A stretch of DNA of 64,000 bases from Paenibacillus sp. JNUCC32 (GTDB lineage Bacteria > Bacillota > Bacilli > Paenibacillales > Paenibacillaceae), in NCBI RefSeq assembly GCF_014863545.1, contig NZ_CP062260.1, positions 310,001 to 374,000 of the forward strand. Reading direction: 5' to 3'. Position numbers and translations under genes: made by a program. Positions 1-7,958 of this stretch are shown here, one piece after another (positions within the stretch are counted from its first letter, which is position 1; the number at the start of each line of letters is the position of its first letter). The notes under the pieces are model-generated. The model saw nothing but the letters and a program-made list of their open reading frames with translations. It was not told the origin of the DNA and made no database searches.

Positions 1-128
1 GGCTATTATTTCTTTATCCATGCGTCGCCGATCTGCAATAGCGGAACGAAACGAAGCGTAACCGGCAATGCGGAAGTTTGAAAACAAGGCTTCTATTTAA
101 GTTGAACAAATGATATCAGAGAAGGAGG

Positions 129-230
129 GAGCTTCGCGATGCGCTCAATCTCGACGATTCAAGCTGGTTGGCAGCCCGGAAAGATCTGGAGGAGGGTGCC
201 AATCCATTAGGTCGCATCGAATCTAAGTAA
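129..230 (+). pseudogene. 3' remnant of an alpha/beta hydrolase gene
   Basis: Read in one frame, this stretch encodes about 33 residues ending in NPLGRIESK and a TAA stop. It aligns with the C-terminus of the hydrolase at 7959-8891, which ends SMGRIESK: both have LR..L, a Trp, an Ala, a Leu and the terminal GRIESK. The frame is closed by a TGA at 111-113, and no catalytic part is visible upstream, so this is a decayed copy or the tail of a broken gene. The first 110 bases hold nothing else I can recognise. Confidence 0.5.
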
Positions 231-264
231 GAACCTAAAAGGCGTGATCAAGCGAATCAAAGAA

Positions 265-291
265 AGGGCCATCCCGCAAAAGGATGGCCCT
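265..291. terminator. Stem-loop, possible terminator
   Basis: A perfect 10-bp inverted repeat (AGGGCCATCC / GGATGGCCCT) with a short A-rich loop lies just after the hydrolase remnant. No long T-run follows, so termination strength is uncertain. Confidence 0.45.
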
Positions 292-299
292 AAATCTAA

Positions 300-338
300 A
301 GCCAAAGGGAGCCGTGATATAAAGCGCTCCCTTTGGCT
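300..338 (-). terminator. Stem-loop terminator of the EamA transporter gene
   Basis: A perfect 13-bp inverted repeat (AGCCAAAGGGAGC / GCTCCCTTTGGCT) lies downstream of the transporter stop codon at 392. On the minus strand it is followed by TTTAGATTT, which fits intrinsic termination. Confidence 0.6.
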
Positions 339-391
339 AATCGTAAGTCCTCCATCTTTTTCTTGTGGGCCTCGATTACAGCGCAGGCTTT

Positions 392-1303
392 TTACCTCTT
401 GGCAGAGGATATTTTCAGTGTATCGCCTTCTGTTTTCCTTGTTCTCTGTCCCTGCATAGTGGCTAGAACTACGCCGGAAATAATGAGAACAGATCCTGCC
501 ACTTGCGTTAAGGAAATCGGGGTGCCGAGCGTGATATAACCTAAAATCATGGCGACAAACGGTTGTAAATTCAGAAACAGGGAGGCTTTAGCCGCCCCTA
601 CCTTGCGAATCTGCGCATTCCAGATTACGGCGCATAAGCCCTGAATAAGCAGCGCCGAACCGACCAAGAGAACCCACCACCAAAAGTGAGGCTGTAATTG
701 TACGTTAGGGTCGCTCCAGACCGCCACCGGGTATACCGAGATGCAGCCGAGTACGGTGGTATACACCGTTGCGACAAACGCATCCATACGTTCCGTCAGC
801 TTTTTCATGAGGATCATAGATCCCGACAATGCCAACATACAGATAAACATGATCCAGACGCCTTCGGTAATGGCTGTGCTCATCCTTCCGCCAGTTCCAA
901 CCACGAAGAAGACACCGGTGAGGGCGACAATCGAGCCTGCAACCATGCGTTTCGTTAACGGCTCTTTCAAAAATAAGCGGGCAAATAGCGCCGTAAAAAT
1001 TGGAGCTAACGATAAGATGAGCGAAGCTGTGGTTGCGTCCGTTGTCCGGAGACCTGTAAAGAAAGAAACTTGGTGAAGCAGCATCCCGATTAGAACGAAG
1101 GGGACCAAATAAACGAAGTCGCGGAACGTAATCTTCGCCAAGCCACGAGTTGCAATCAAATAAATAAGCAGGAACGCCGATGAAACCAGAAGCCGGTATG
1201 CCGACAGATGCAAGGCGGGGAATGCTTCCAGCAGCAGCGAGCCTAAGACGAAGTTGCTCCCGTAAAGGGCTGCGCAAAACAAGAGAAGCAAATAAGTTCG
1301 CAA
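392..1303 (-). CDS. EamA/RhaT family (DMT) transporter
   Basis: A 303-residue, very hydrophobic protein with about ten predicted membrane segments in two repeats, the usual size and layout of drug/metabolite transporters with two EamA domains. The second half has the typical pattern of small residues ending in a final helix (about 265-285) and a short basic tail. The start is a TTG preceded by GAAAGAAGG at good spacing. Substrate cannot be read from the sequence; relatives export metabolites or amino acids. It is transcribed in the same direction as the RidA and hydrolase genes upstream, so it may be the last gene of that group. Confidence 0.85.
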   Translation of the reverse strand: MRTYLLLLFCAALYGSNFVLGSLLLEAFPALHLSAYRLLVSSAFLLIYLIATRGLAKITFRDFVYLVPFVLIGMLLHQVSFFTGLRTTDATTASLILSLAPIFTALFARLFLKEPLTKRMVAGSIVALTGVFFVVGTGGRMSTAITEGVWIMFICMLALSGSMILMKKLTERMDAFVATVYTTVLGCISVYPVAVWSDPNVQLQPHFWWWVLLVGSALLIQGLCAVIWNAQIRKVGAAKASLFLNLQPFVAMILGYITLGTPISLTQVAGSVLIISGVVLATMQGQRTRKTEGDTLKISSAKR

Positions 1304-1348
1304 GCAGATGCGCCTTCTTTCACAGAAATAAAGGATAATGGAGCGGAT

Positions 1349-1729
1349 TTAATTGCGTTTGACTGCGATAAGCTCTATTTCAATCTTGGCGCCTTTTGGA
1401 AGTTTAGACACTTCTACGGTTGTTCTGGCAGGGTGATGATCGCTGAAATATTGGCTGTACACTTCATTCATCTGCTGAAAATGCTCTGAATCCGTCATGA
1501 AAACGGATGTTTTTACAACGTCTGCTAAAGATAATCCAGCTTCAGCTAAGACGGCTTGCAGGTTCTTTACTATTTGATGGGTTTGGTCAACGATGCCTTC
1601 TTTCAGATTTCCTTCGGCATCAATCGGAAGCATGCCCGACGTATAGACGGCATTTCCTAAAGCGATGGCCTGCGAATATGGGCCGATAGCTGCGGGTGCT
1701 TGTGTTGTTGTAATAGCGATATGGCTCAT
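1349..1729 (-). CDS. RidA family protein (enamine/imine deaminase)
   Basis: A 126-residue protein of the RidA/YjgF/Rid family. It has the N-terminal APAAIGPYSQA signature, the G.LP/ID region and the C-terminal SKLPKGAKIEIELIA, which contains the family's substrate-contact region. RidA proteins hydrolyse reactive enamine/imine intermediates released by PLP enzymes. A longer reading to 1804 is possible, but the ATG at 1729 has GAGAGG upstream and matches the family start. It lies between a hydrolase and a transporter on the same strand. Rid proteins near hydrolases often serve catabolic side-product removal; that role here is inference. Confidence 0.85.
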   Translation of the reverse strand: MSHIAITTTQAPAAIGPYSQAIALGNAVYTSGMLPIDAEGNLKEGIVDQTHQIVKNLQAVLAEAGLSLADVVKTSVFMTDSEHFQQMNEVYSQYFSDHHPARTTVEVSKLPKGAKIEIELIAVKRN

Positions 1730-1770
1730 CGTATTTAATTCCTCTCCGTCTCTTGGATAAATGGGTGAAG

Positions 1771-1799
1771 AAAAAGGCCCGAGGCGACAGCCCGGGCCT
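1771..1799 (-). terminator. Intrinsic terminator after the alpha/beta hydrolase gene
   Basis: An inverted repeat AGGCCCG / CGGGCCT is followed on the minus strand by TTTTTC. It lies just beyond the stop of the hydrolase gene at 1850 and before the RidA gene. Confidence 0.65.
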
Positions 1800-1849
1800 C
1801 TCATTAGGCAAGCAATATAATCTTAGAGTCCGACTGTGCAGCGGCAGCT

Positions 1850-2848
1850 TTACTTCGCCGGCGCGTATGCTTCATCCAAGAAACCGCGAATGGCTTGAAA
1901 AGCCTGAAGTCTGTTTTTCTCCAGCAATACCATGTGCGTCCCTTCACCGATTTCCACCCAGCGGCGGTAGGCGGCTCCTGTCAGGGAAGTGAAGAAATTC
2001 TGCGCCAATTCAAGAGGGACATCGATATCCCACTCGGCATGGACAAGAAGGACGGGAACCGTGACATCCTTAGGATCATAGAAAGCTTTGCCAGCCGTCC
2101 AGTATTCGCGGATATCCAGGATAGGGCCGTTGGTCGCCCGGATATGCTCGGGATGATCGGTTAAGCTCCCCGGATCCGAAGCAAGAGTGGCTTCGACCCA
2201 TTGTTCAAACCAGCCGTCCGGAATCAGATCACCGCGTTTATGCTCTGGCGCCGCGCTAAGCCAGCGTTCCTTCGTGTTGCCGGCAGCAACAAGGCGATAC
2301 GAACCGAGCGGGCCTCCGGTATCGATCGGAACCGGTTTGGAGCTTAGCCATTGCGGTGCAACAAGCGTAAGCTTGTTTACTTTCTCGTTGTTTTGGCTGG
2401 TATAAGCTCCCGCAACGGTTCCCCCCCAAGACATTCCCAGTATGTTGACCTTCGTCAAATTCCGGCGTTTCAGAACGTAGTCCACGGCTGTACCAAAATC
2501 CCGGACCCCTGTCTCCGTGCGGACAAGCGGCGGATTAAGGTCGGCAGGCTGCTCCATCTCGGGCGGTCTTGTCGAGCCGCCGTAGCCGCGAACGTCCACG
2601 GCGTAAACGTCATAGCCATGGCTGGCAAGGTAGTCCAGAAAAGTGAAGCCGTCCAGCTCCACATCGTACAGACTGCCAATTGAATAGGTAGCGCCATGAA
2701 CCATTACGATTGTTTTTTCGTTAGAGAAGGTAGTCATGGAAGCGGGACGTTTATTTCGTACATAAAGCTCGATTCCCGGCGTATCGCTCGGGATATGCAG
2801 GTCTTCGGTCACGATAGGGTTATTTTCAAGAAAATCATGGGTTGTCAT
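1850..2848 (-). CDS. Alpha/beta fold hydrolase
   Basis: A 332-residue alpha/beta hydrolase. The oxyanion region is VHGATYS (about 50), the nucleophile elbow is GMSWGG (Ser about 144), the acid is probably the Asp in HAEWDIDVP (about 270), and the catalytic His is in EGTHMVLLE (about 305). The fold hydrolyses esters, lactones or C-C bonds; the substrate is not identifiable. The ATG start has GGAAGG upstream. It follows the MBL hydrolase by about 40 bp on the same strand, so the two are probably cotranscribed. Two hydrolases of different folds next to an XRE-cupin regulator suggest a small catabolic or detoxification unit. Confidence 0.85.
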   Translation of the reverse strand: MTTHDFLENNPIVTEDLHIPSDTPGIELYVRNKRPASMTTFSNEKTIVMVHGATYSIGSLYDVELDGFTFLDYLASHGYDVYAVDVRGYGGSTRPPEMEQPADLNPPLVRTETGVRDFGTAVDYVLKRRNLTKVNILGMSWGGTVAGAYTSQNNEKVNKLTLVAPQWLSSKPVPIDTGGPLGSYRLVAAGNTKERWLSAAPEHKRGDLIPDGWFEQWVEATLASDPGSLTDHPEHIRATNGPILDIREYWTAGKAFYDPKDVTVPVLLVHAEWDIDVPLELAQNFFTSLTGAAYRRWVEIGEGTHMVLLEKNRLQAFQAIRGFLDEAYAPAK

Positions 2849-2890
2849 AAGCTCAGCGCCTTCCGTATTGGATTTTGTTATCAGGCTGTA

Positions 2891-3787
2891 TTAAATAAAG
2901 TTCCACTTATACTTGCCCCCGCTGCGAGTAACGTACCCCGCCGCACTTCCGGGGAAATGCGTACTGAAATAAATGACCGGGCGATCCGTGATGAGCTCCA
3001 GCACCCGGAGCCGTGAAACACGCGCTTGATCGGAAAATTCGCAGTACATGGAATTCCATTCCGGATTATAGACCTGAAACGGATGATGCATCACATCGGC
3101 GCCGAATAAAGCTTCTTCTTCGCCGGATTTAAGACGGATAGACATTTGGCCGATGCTGTGGCCGGGTGTCGGAATGAATGTGAATAGATCAAGGAATTCC
3201 CCGCCCTCAGGGCCAATGGTCTGCGTTAAGCCGGCTTCAACAACAGGCAATACGCTTTCTTCGTAAACGTTAAAGTTTGCTTCGTTTGCCTCATTGTGGC
3301 TGGCCTCGCTGGAGTAATATTGCTGCTCTGCGAGGGGAAATACGTATTTGGCATTGGGGAAGGTCGGTACCCATTTTCCATCCACAAGCTTTGTATTCCA
3401 GCCGACGTGGTCCACATGCAGATGCGTCAGCAGAACGTAGTCCACTTCCTCCGGTGTAACCCCAGCCTCTTTTAGCCGCTCGAGATAGGGGAGCTGGAGA
3501 TTGGCGAGATCGGGATTTAAAGGCAAGTTTTTATCGTTTCCTGTAGCCGTATCGATAAGGATCGTATGCTTCGGGGTTTTCACCACCCACGTTCCAATGC
3601 TGACGATAAGCTGAGAATTGCCATCGATCAGGCCAGCCGGAAGAGAGTTCCGATTCTCCTCCAGGAACAGCGGGTTCCACGATCCCGGAAAATATACTTC
3701 CGGCGGAATACCGTCAAGCATCATCTCCGTGACACGCGTCACGGTAACATCACCGACTCGATAGACCTTGGGAATATTAGCGGTCAT
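2891..3787 (-). CDS. MBL-fold metallo-hydrolase
   Basis: A 298-residue metallo-beta-lactamase-fold protein. The metal motif THLHVDHVGW (HxHxDH) is at about 110-120, a further His follows in TPGHSIGQ, then GADVMHH, and a C-terminal STHFPG. Such enzymes hydrolyse lactones, thioesters or similar bonds with one or two metal ions. The chosen start at 3787 has AAGGAG at good spacing; an upstream extension to 3871 would add an unlikely basic tail. It diverges from the XRE-cupin gene, and the shared spacer contains ATTTCGC dyads, so regulation by that protein is likely but inferred. Confidence 0.85.
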   Translation of the reverse strand: MTANIPKVYRVGDVTVTRVTEMMLDGIPPEVYFPGSWNPLFLEENRNSLPAGLIDGNSQLIVSIGTWVVKTPKHTILIDTATGNDKNLPLNPDLANLQLPYLERLKEAGVTPEEVDYVLLTHLHVDHVGWNTKLVDGKWVPTFPNAKYVFPLAEQQYYSSEASHNEANEANFNVYEESVLPVVEAGLTQTIGPEGGEFLDLFTFIPTPGHSIGQMSIRLKSGEEEALFGADVMHHPFQVYNPEWNSMYCEFSDQARVSRLRVLELITDRPVIYFSTHFPGSAAGYVTRSGGKYKWNFI

Positions 3788-3875
3788 TCTATTAACTCCT
3801 TTCGTCCTTCTGCATATCTCTTTAATCCGGATAACAAGGTGCATCAATGTGTTTCGTTTCTTATTATCCATGAGA

Positions 3876-3895
3876 ATTTCGCTGTAAATGAAAAT
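3876..3895. promoter_or_regulatory. Third ATTTCGC-type half-site
   Basis: An ATTTCGC half-site is followed after five bases by a degenerate GAAAA arm. It resembles the dyads at 4003 and 4063 and lies closer to the MBL hydrolase start. Confidence 0.35.
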
Positions 3896-4002
3896 GATTC
3901 TGTTGAAATGAACGATGCTCAGATACCCGGGTAAGATTCGTTCGCCAACCTTGATTAAATGTTAGTCCAATAATGGCGCCAAATCAACGTTTTTACACCG
4001 TA

Positions 4003-4020
4003 ATTTCGCACTAGTGAAAG
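4003..4020. promoter_or_regulatory. Upstream operator-like dyad (TTTCGC/GTGAAA)
   Basis: An imperfect dyad ATTTCGC-N4-GTGAAAG sits just before the -35 box at 4024 and shares its left arm with the perfect dyad at 4063. Confidence 0.45.
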
Positions 4021-4023
4021 GGC

Positions 4024-4052
4024 TTGATATTGCTCATGTTTACGCCTATTAT
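4024..4052 (+). promoter_or_regulatory. SigA-type promoter of the XRE-cupin gene
   Basis: TTGATA and TATTAT are separated by exactly 17 bp. The expected start of transcription falls near 4059, directly before the perfect dyad at 4063-4081. Confidence 0.7.
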
Positions 4053-4062
4053 AAAGTTATAA

Positions 4063-4081
4063 ATTTCGCCGACAGCGAAAT
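4063..4081. promoter_or_regulatory. Perfect operator dyad ATTTCGC-N5-GCGAAAT
   Basis: A perfect 7-5-7 inverted repeat lies immediately downstream of the promoter and upstream of the ribosome binding site of the XRE-cupin gene. This is a classic place for an autorepressor. Confidence 0.6.
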
Positions 4082-4108
4082 CGCATCGAAACTTTAGGAG
4101 GCTTGCAT

Positions 4109-4654
4109 ATGAATTCGATCGGCGAAGCCATTCGAAGCACTCGAAAAAAACAGAAATTAACGCTCAAGAAGGTAGCTCAAGCGGCCTCTGTATCCTTATC
4201 TTTTCTCAGTGAAATTGAACGCGATAAGGCGAATCCGTCCATCAGTGTTCTGAAGCGCATAGCGAATGCATTAAACGTGAATTTTACCGATTTGTTCGGC
4301 GAGGAGAAACGAAGCATTGTCGTTAGGAAAAACGAGCGCAAACCTTTGGTGCATTCCGAAGGTTCCCGTATTACCTGGTACGCGCTCAGTCAAGGAAGCA
4401 GCAACCGAATGGGACCGATATGGGGAGTGTTGGAAGAAGGAGCGGCTTACGGCGACATTGGCGTCGGCCATAGCGATGGCGAGGAATTTCTATTTGTCCA
4501 CTCCGGGCGTTTGGAGTTTATGCTGGGCAATGAACGTTACACGCTCGAAGAAGGGGACAGCATCTATTATGATGCCAGAATCCCCCATAGTTATAAGAAT
4601 ATTTGGGAAGGCGAAACGCTGCTAATAGCGGTTGCTACTCCGCCTACTTTTTGA
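4109..4654 (+). CDS. XRE family regulator with C-terminal cupin domain
   Basis: A 181-residue protein. Residues 5-60 form an XRE helix-turn-helix (IGEAIRSTRKK, then LTLKKVAQAASVS, then PSISVLKRIANAL). Residues about 105-178 form a cupin (H..GEEFLFVHSGR, then GDSIYYDARIPHSYKN). This is the common layout of small-ligand-sensing repressors such as SutR/PuuR relatives. The ATG at 4109 has AGGAGG at 7 bp; a TTG at 4103 is too close. Its promoter is followed by a perfect dyad, which suggests autoregulation. It diverges from the MBL hydrolase, the likely target gene set. Confidence 0.85.
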   Translation: MNSIGEAIRSTRKKQKLTLKKVAQAASVSLSFLSEIERDKANPSISVLKRIANALNVNFTDLFGEEKRSIVVRKNERKPLVHSEGSRITWYALSQGSSNRMGPIWGVLEEGAAYGDIGVGHSDGEEFLFVHSGRLEFMLGNERYTLEEGDSIYYDARIPHSYKNIWEGETLLIAVATPPTF

Positions 4655-4725
4655 CGGAACGGAATTGGAGGTACATCTGTACGAACCGCAGAGGATCATT
4701 TATAGAACAGCGGAAGGGACCCCCT

Positions 4726-4911
4726 TTAGTATTTTTCGCCGATGGCCACGTTAAGCTGAGCCGTATCATGCGCTGGCCTTGAAGATTCGAATATCCAGCC
4801 GACTGAACCGTCATCTTTCTTTATACTGACATTCCTGCAATGGGATACGGCATCGAAAATGAACTGGCGGTGCCTTTCCACTAGAGCTGTCCTCAAAACC
4901 AAGATAGCCAT
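4726..4911 (-). pseudogene. Possible small hypothetical gene or remnant
   Basis: A 61-codon reading frame encodes a soluble peptide with a plausible C-terminal half (WIFESSRPAHDTAQLNVAIG). The ATG lacks a ribosome binding site, so it may be the tail of a lost gene. I do not recognise the family. Confidence 0.3.
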
Positions 4912-4925
4912 AACGTAGAGGAATT

Positions 4926-4972
4926 ATGGAATCAAGTTTTATCTCAGCCTGAGAATAAGAACTTGATTCCAT
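4926..4972. repeat. 47-base near-perfect palindrome
   Basis: Thirteen-bp arms (ATGGAATCAAGTT / AACTTGATTCCAT) flank an inner imperfect dyad, giving one long hairpin. It lies 3' of the monooxygenase gene and has no T-run. It may be a terminator for converging transcripts or a small inserted repeat. The rest of 4655-5046 shows nothing else. Confidence 0.5.
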
Positions 4973-5046
4973 TGATATAATGGACGGTACTTGTTTTCAA
5001 TCATAAACAGACCTTGCCGTAGCCATTACACACCTCAAACGAATTA

Positions 5047-6543
5047 CTAATCCGTAATGTTTCCGCACCAGCGAGTGATTCCTTCATTTATGGTTTGCAT
5101 TGGATTCGGATCGGATAGAGGAATCGCCCAGGCAATATGTCCATCCGGTCGAATCAGCGCCGTGTGGACGTCGTTCCAATCCGCGTCAGCCTCAGCCAAA
5201 GAGGCATGTACAACTTGAAGGTTGCTATACGTTTCCCATTGACCGCTATGCTGCTCATTAGAATGGAAATGCAACAGAAGAAAAGTACCTTTGTGCAGGA
5301 ACGGATAGGCGTTCATCAATCGTCCATCTTTCAGCTTTAAGCTGAGATCCTTGAACCGTTTCCCGTTTAAAGGATGGGAAGGCGCTTCGGCGTCGGGTGC
5401 ATAATGTACATCCATGGCGGAAATCTGTGCAGCGATTTGATAATTAGCCTCCGGTATTTGAATCAGATCAGACAGCATGCTTCGCAGTTCCGTGATGGGA
5501 GGAGTCACGTCCAGAAGCAGGGTTTGGACCTCGGTATTCCGGAGCAAGGCCGTATTCCATGGGAAACGTTCGGCATGATAACTGTCCAATAGCCAGTCCG
5601 GAGCCCAGCCTTTGATTGCTCCTGCAAGCTTCCAACCTAAGTTCATCGCTTCTTGTAAGCCGACGTTCATTCCCTGTCCACCAGCGGGAAAATGAATGTG
5701 CGCCGAATCTCCGGCCAAGAACAATCGACCATTCCGATAGCGTCCCGCTTGCCGCGTAGCATTTCCGAAACGGGACATCCATTTCACATCGTTCAATCCC
5801 AAGTCGCTTCCGGTCGTACGGATGAGCGATGAACGAAACTCTTCCAATGTAACGGTCTCATCCTTAGAGATGTTACGTCTCTCCATATCGATCATCAAGA
5901 CTCGATAGATATGATCATTGATTGGCATGATGCTGACCAATCCTTTTTCTGTAATCCGGGATATGACACTCATAGGAGCCAAATCAGACAGAACGGCATC
6001 CCCCAGAATAGCCGTGAAGGTCGCGTCTGTACCTTCAAATGATATATTTGCATGTCTGCGAACCAAACTTCTGGCTCCATCCGTGCCTACCACATAAGCT
6101 GATCTTAACGTTGTTTCGCCACGAGGTCCCGCGATCTTAACGTCGACCCCATCCTCATCCTGGTGCACAGATAGAGCCTCAACCTCTCTCCAGACCTCTG
6201 CGCCAAGGCTAAGCGCCCATTCCTCCAGCACCTTCTCCGTCTCACTCTGCGGTAAAAAGAGGGTGTGATTGGAAGAGGAATCCAACACCGAGAAATCCAA
6301 AGGGGTATCTAATCCGGCAAAATGTCCTCTCGAAAGTAAACGGCCTAGACTGATTAATTGTGATTTCAATCCACGCATATCTAATATTTCAAGGGTTCGC
6401 GGATGTACGGTAAGCGCACGTGAATATGGAGTTGTCTCTTTTAATCGCTCAATGACGCAGACCTTTACGCCGGCTAATGCCAATTCCCCAGCCAACATCA
6501 TGCCGACAGGACCGCCACCGATCAGGATGACTTCATATTTCAT
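5047..6543 (-). CDS. FAD-dependent aromatic monooxygenase
   Basis: A 498-residue flavoprotein hydroxylase of the PheA/TfdB class A group, which also includes rifampicin monooxygenase. The dinucleotide-binding GGGPVGMMLAGELALAGV is at residues 8-25. A second FAD motif, GRLFLAGDSAHIHFPAGGQG, lies at about 275-295 and is followed by MNVGLQEAMNLGWKL. The C-terminal thioredoxin-like part ends in RPDGHIAWAI. These enzymes use NAD(P)H and O2 to hydroxylate phenols or antibiotics; the substrate is unknown. AGAGG precedes the ATG. It is 24 bp downstream of the RidA gene, probably one operon controlled by the divergent MarR gene. Confidence 0.88.
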   Translation of the reverse strand: MKYEVILIGGGPVGMMLAGELALAGVKVCVIERLKETTPYSRALTVHPRTLEILDMRGLKSQLISLGRLLSRGHFAGLDTPLDFSVLDSSSNHTLFLPQSETEKVLEEWALSLGAEVWREVEALSVHQDEDGVDVKIAGPRGETTLRSAYVVGTDGARSLVRRHANISFEGTDATFTAILGDAVLSDLAPMSVISRITEKGLVSIMPINDHIYRVLMIDMERRNISKDETVTLEEFRSSLIRTTGSDLGLNDVKWMSRFGNATRQAGRYRNGRLFLAGDSAHIHFPAGGQGMNVGLQEAMNLGWKLAGAIKGWAPDWLLDSYHAERFPWNTALLRNTEVQTLLLDVTPPITELRSMLSDLIQIPEANYQIAAQISAMDVHYAPDAEAPSHPLNGKRFKDLSLKLKDGRLMNAYPFLHKGTFLLLHFHSNEQHSGQWETYSNLQVVHASLAEADADWNDVHTALIRPDGHIAWAIPLSDPNPMQTINEGITRWCGNITD

Positions 6544-6567
6544 ATCAATAACCTCTTTTCTTAAACA

Positions 6568-6969
6568 TTATGGGAAGATCACGATAGCGTCTATTTCGAT
6601 AAGCCATTCAGGATCGGCTAGTGCTTGAACGCTTATATAGGTACTTGCTGTCTTCGGCCAGTTAGGGCCAAACACATAGAATCCTGCGTCAAAAATAATC
6701 GAAATCAATTCCGGGTTGTGGTTTACCACAAAAATATTCATTTTTACAATGTACAATGGATCCGCTCGCACGGCTTCCAATGCATACTTAAGATTGGTGA
6801 ACACTTGAATCGCTTGCGCGTAATAGTCCCCTGAACCGACCAATGCTCCTGTTTCATCTACAAAAACCTGACCTGAGATGAAGGCCAGTTTGGAGGCAGT
6901 AGTTACCACGACATGAGAAATGACAGATGTAACCTTATCCGTCAATGTCTTCGGATTCACGATTTCCAT
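6568..6969 (-). CDS. RidA family protein
   Basis: A Rid-family protein of about 133 residues: MEIVNPKTL, then KLAFISGQVFVDETG, QAIQVFTNLKYALEAV, and a C-terminal STYISVQALADPEWLIEIDAIVI. The substrate-site Arg common in RidA is replaced around STYISVQAL, so it belongs to another Rid subgroup. The start is uncertain: the frame is open to 7131 and ATGs exist at 7002 and 7131, but the MEIVNP start at 6969 agrees best with the family. Rid proteins coupled to flavin hydroxylases probably clear reactive products; this is inference. Confidence 0.75.
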   Translation of the reverse strand: MEIVNPKTLTDKVTSVISHVVVTTASKLAFISGQVFVDETGALVGSGDYYAQAIQVFTNLKYALEAVRADPLYIVKMNIFVVNHNPELISIIFDAGFYVFGPNWPKTASTYISVQALADPEWLIEIDAIVIFP

Positions 6970-7075
6970 AGGCAGGTATGCTCCATTTCCATATTTATAC
7001 ATCTTCTCTTGAAAAGTGGAGTGTTTCCAGCAACCTCCTTCATCCATTATTGTTTCGTTAGAACCTTTTTTATTG

Positions 7076-7089
7076 CTTGTTAAAACAAG
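7076..7089. promoter_or_regulatory. Dyad CTTGTT-AA-AACAAG
   Basis: A perfect 6-2-6 inverted repeat in the marR/ridA spacer, related in sequence to the TTGTTTC dyads at 7114 and 7191. Confidence 0.4.
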
Positions 7090-7113
7090 TGTGATAAAAA
7101 TTATATATAATTT

Positions 7114-7131
7114 TTGTTTCATATGAAACAA
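7114..7131. promoter_or_regulatory. Perfect 18-bp palindrome, probable MarR operator
   Basis: TTGTTTCATATGAAACAA is a perfect palindrome between the divergent ridA and marR genes. Its length and A/T-rich character fit a MarR dimer site. Confidence 0.65.
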
Positions 7132-7190
7132 TCTTATTGTAATTGTTTGCTCATTATACTGTCAACTCATATCAATATAAGTATGCCCGT

Positions 7191-7208
7191 TTGTTTCCCA
7201 GAGAACAA
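7191..7208. promoter_or_regulatory. Second MarR operator copy, imperfect
   Basis: TTGTTTC-N4-AGAACAA has the same 18-bp length and the same left arm as the perfect palindrome at 7114. It lies just upstream of a TATAAT-like box (7216-7221) of the marR gene, so it probably mediates autorepression. Confidence 0.55.
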
Positions 7209-7252
7209 TCTATGATATAATAAAACAAATAAGTCGAGGAGCCAGCATAATC

Positions 7253-7729
7253 ATGGATACTGCCAGTAAGAACAAAACCGCCATTCATGAATTTTTCGTT
7301 CAGTTTCTTGAGCAAAAAGAGCAATATGAAACCCGAATAACTGCCACATACCTGGAGGATATCCGGAAGCACATTGAATCGGAATTCAGCTTGAATATGA
7401 CGGAACTGCACACCATTGCGTGCATCGGAGAGCAGGAGCCGATCAATCTCACTTCCATCGCGGAGAGAATAAATTTAAGTAAAGGAAATACCTCCAAGAT
7501 CGCAAATAAACTACTAAAGGCAGGTTGGGTGCGAAAAGCCCAGTTCAACGACAACAAAAAGGAAGTGTATTTTCGGCTAACGCCTGTCGGCAAAAAGCTG
7601 TTTGCCGCTCATGATGAGCTTCATGCGAAGGAAAAGCAAAGAATGTACGAATTTTTGGAAAGATATAACGAAAGCGAGATCGAATTTATTAAACGGCTGT
7701 TTGGAGATATGGTTGACTTCTATCGCTAA
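7253..7729 (+). CDS. MarR family transcriptional regulator
   Basis: A 158-residue protein with a winged helix: MTELHTIACIGEQEPINLTSIA, then a recognition helix SKGNTSKIANKLLKAGW, then a wing with VYFRLTPVGKK. Flanking helices at both ends form the dimer interface. GAGGAG lies 11 bp before the ATG. MarR proteins usually repress a divergent operon and release DNA on binding a phenolic or other small molecule. The divergent ridA-monooxygenase pair and the operator copies in the spacer make this the likely target here. Confidence 0.85.
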   Translation: MDTASKNKTAIHEFFVQFLEQKEQYETRITATYLEDIRKHIESEFSLNMTELHTIACIGEQEPINLTSIAERINLSKGNTSKIANKLLKAGWVRKAQFNDNKKEVYFRLTPVGKKLFAAHDELHAKEKQRMYEFLERYNESEIEFIKRLFGDMVDFYR

Positions 7730-7881
7730 ACGTACCTCAACAAACCGTACATGAATACGCCGCCTTTTAGAAGGCAAGAAGCGATCCGGCCAAACGAGGC
7801 GGGAGATGGGGCCTCCGCCTTCAAAGGATCTCCGATCCGAATAGATGGGGGTATGGTACCGACAATCTTTTGATTTTTTGC

Positions 7882-7905
7882 TGCTGATCAGAAAAAGAGA
7901 GTGAG
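7882..7905. repeat. 24-base dispersed repeat, copy 1
   Basis: This 24-base sequence (starts TGCTGATCAG, ends GAGAGTGAG) is identical to 21153-21176. Both copies lie shortly beyond the 3' end of a minus-strand gene. An overlapping imperfect hairpin (AGTGAGCTCCC / GGGAGCTCGCT, about 7900-7942) may act as the terminator of the downstream-facing hydrolase gene. Confidence 0.7.
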
Positions 7906-7958
7906 CTCCCTCACAGGCATTGGGCCGGCGGGGGAGCTCGCTGTCTTTCTCTAGAGCT

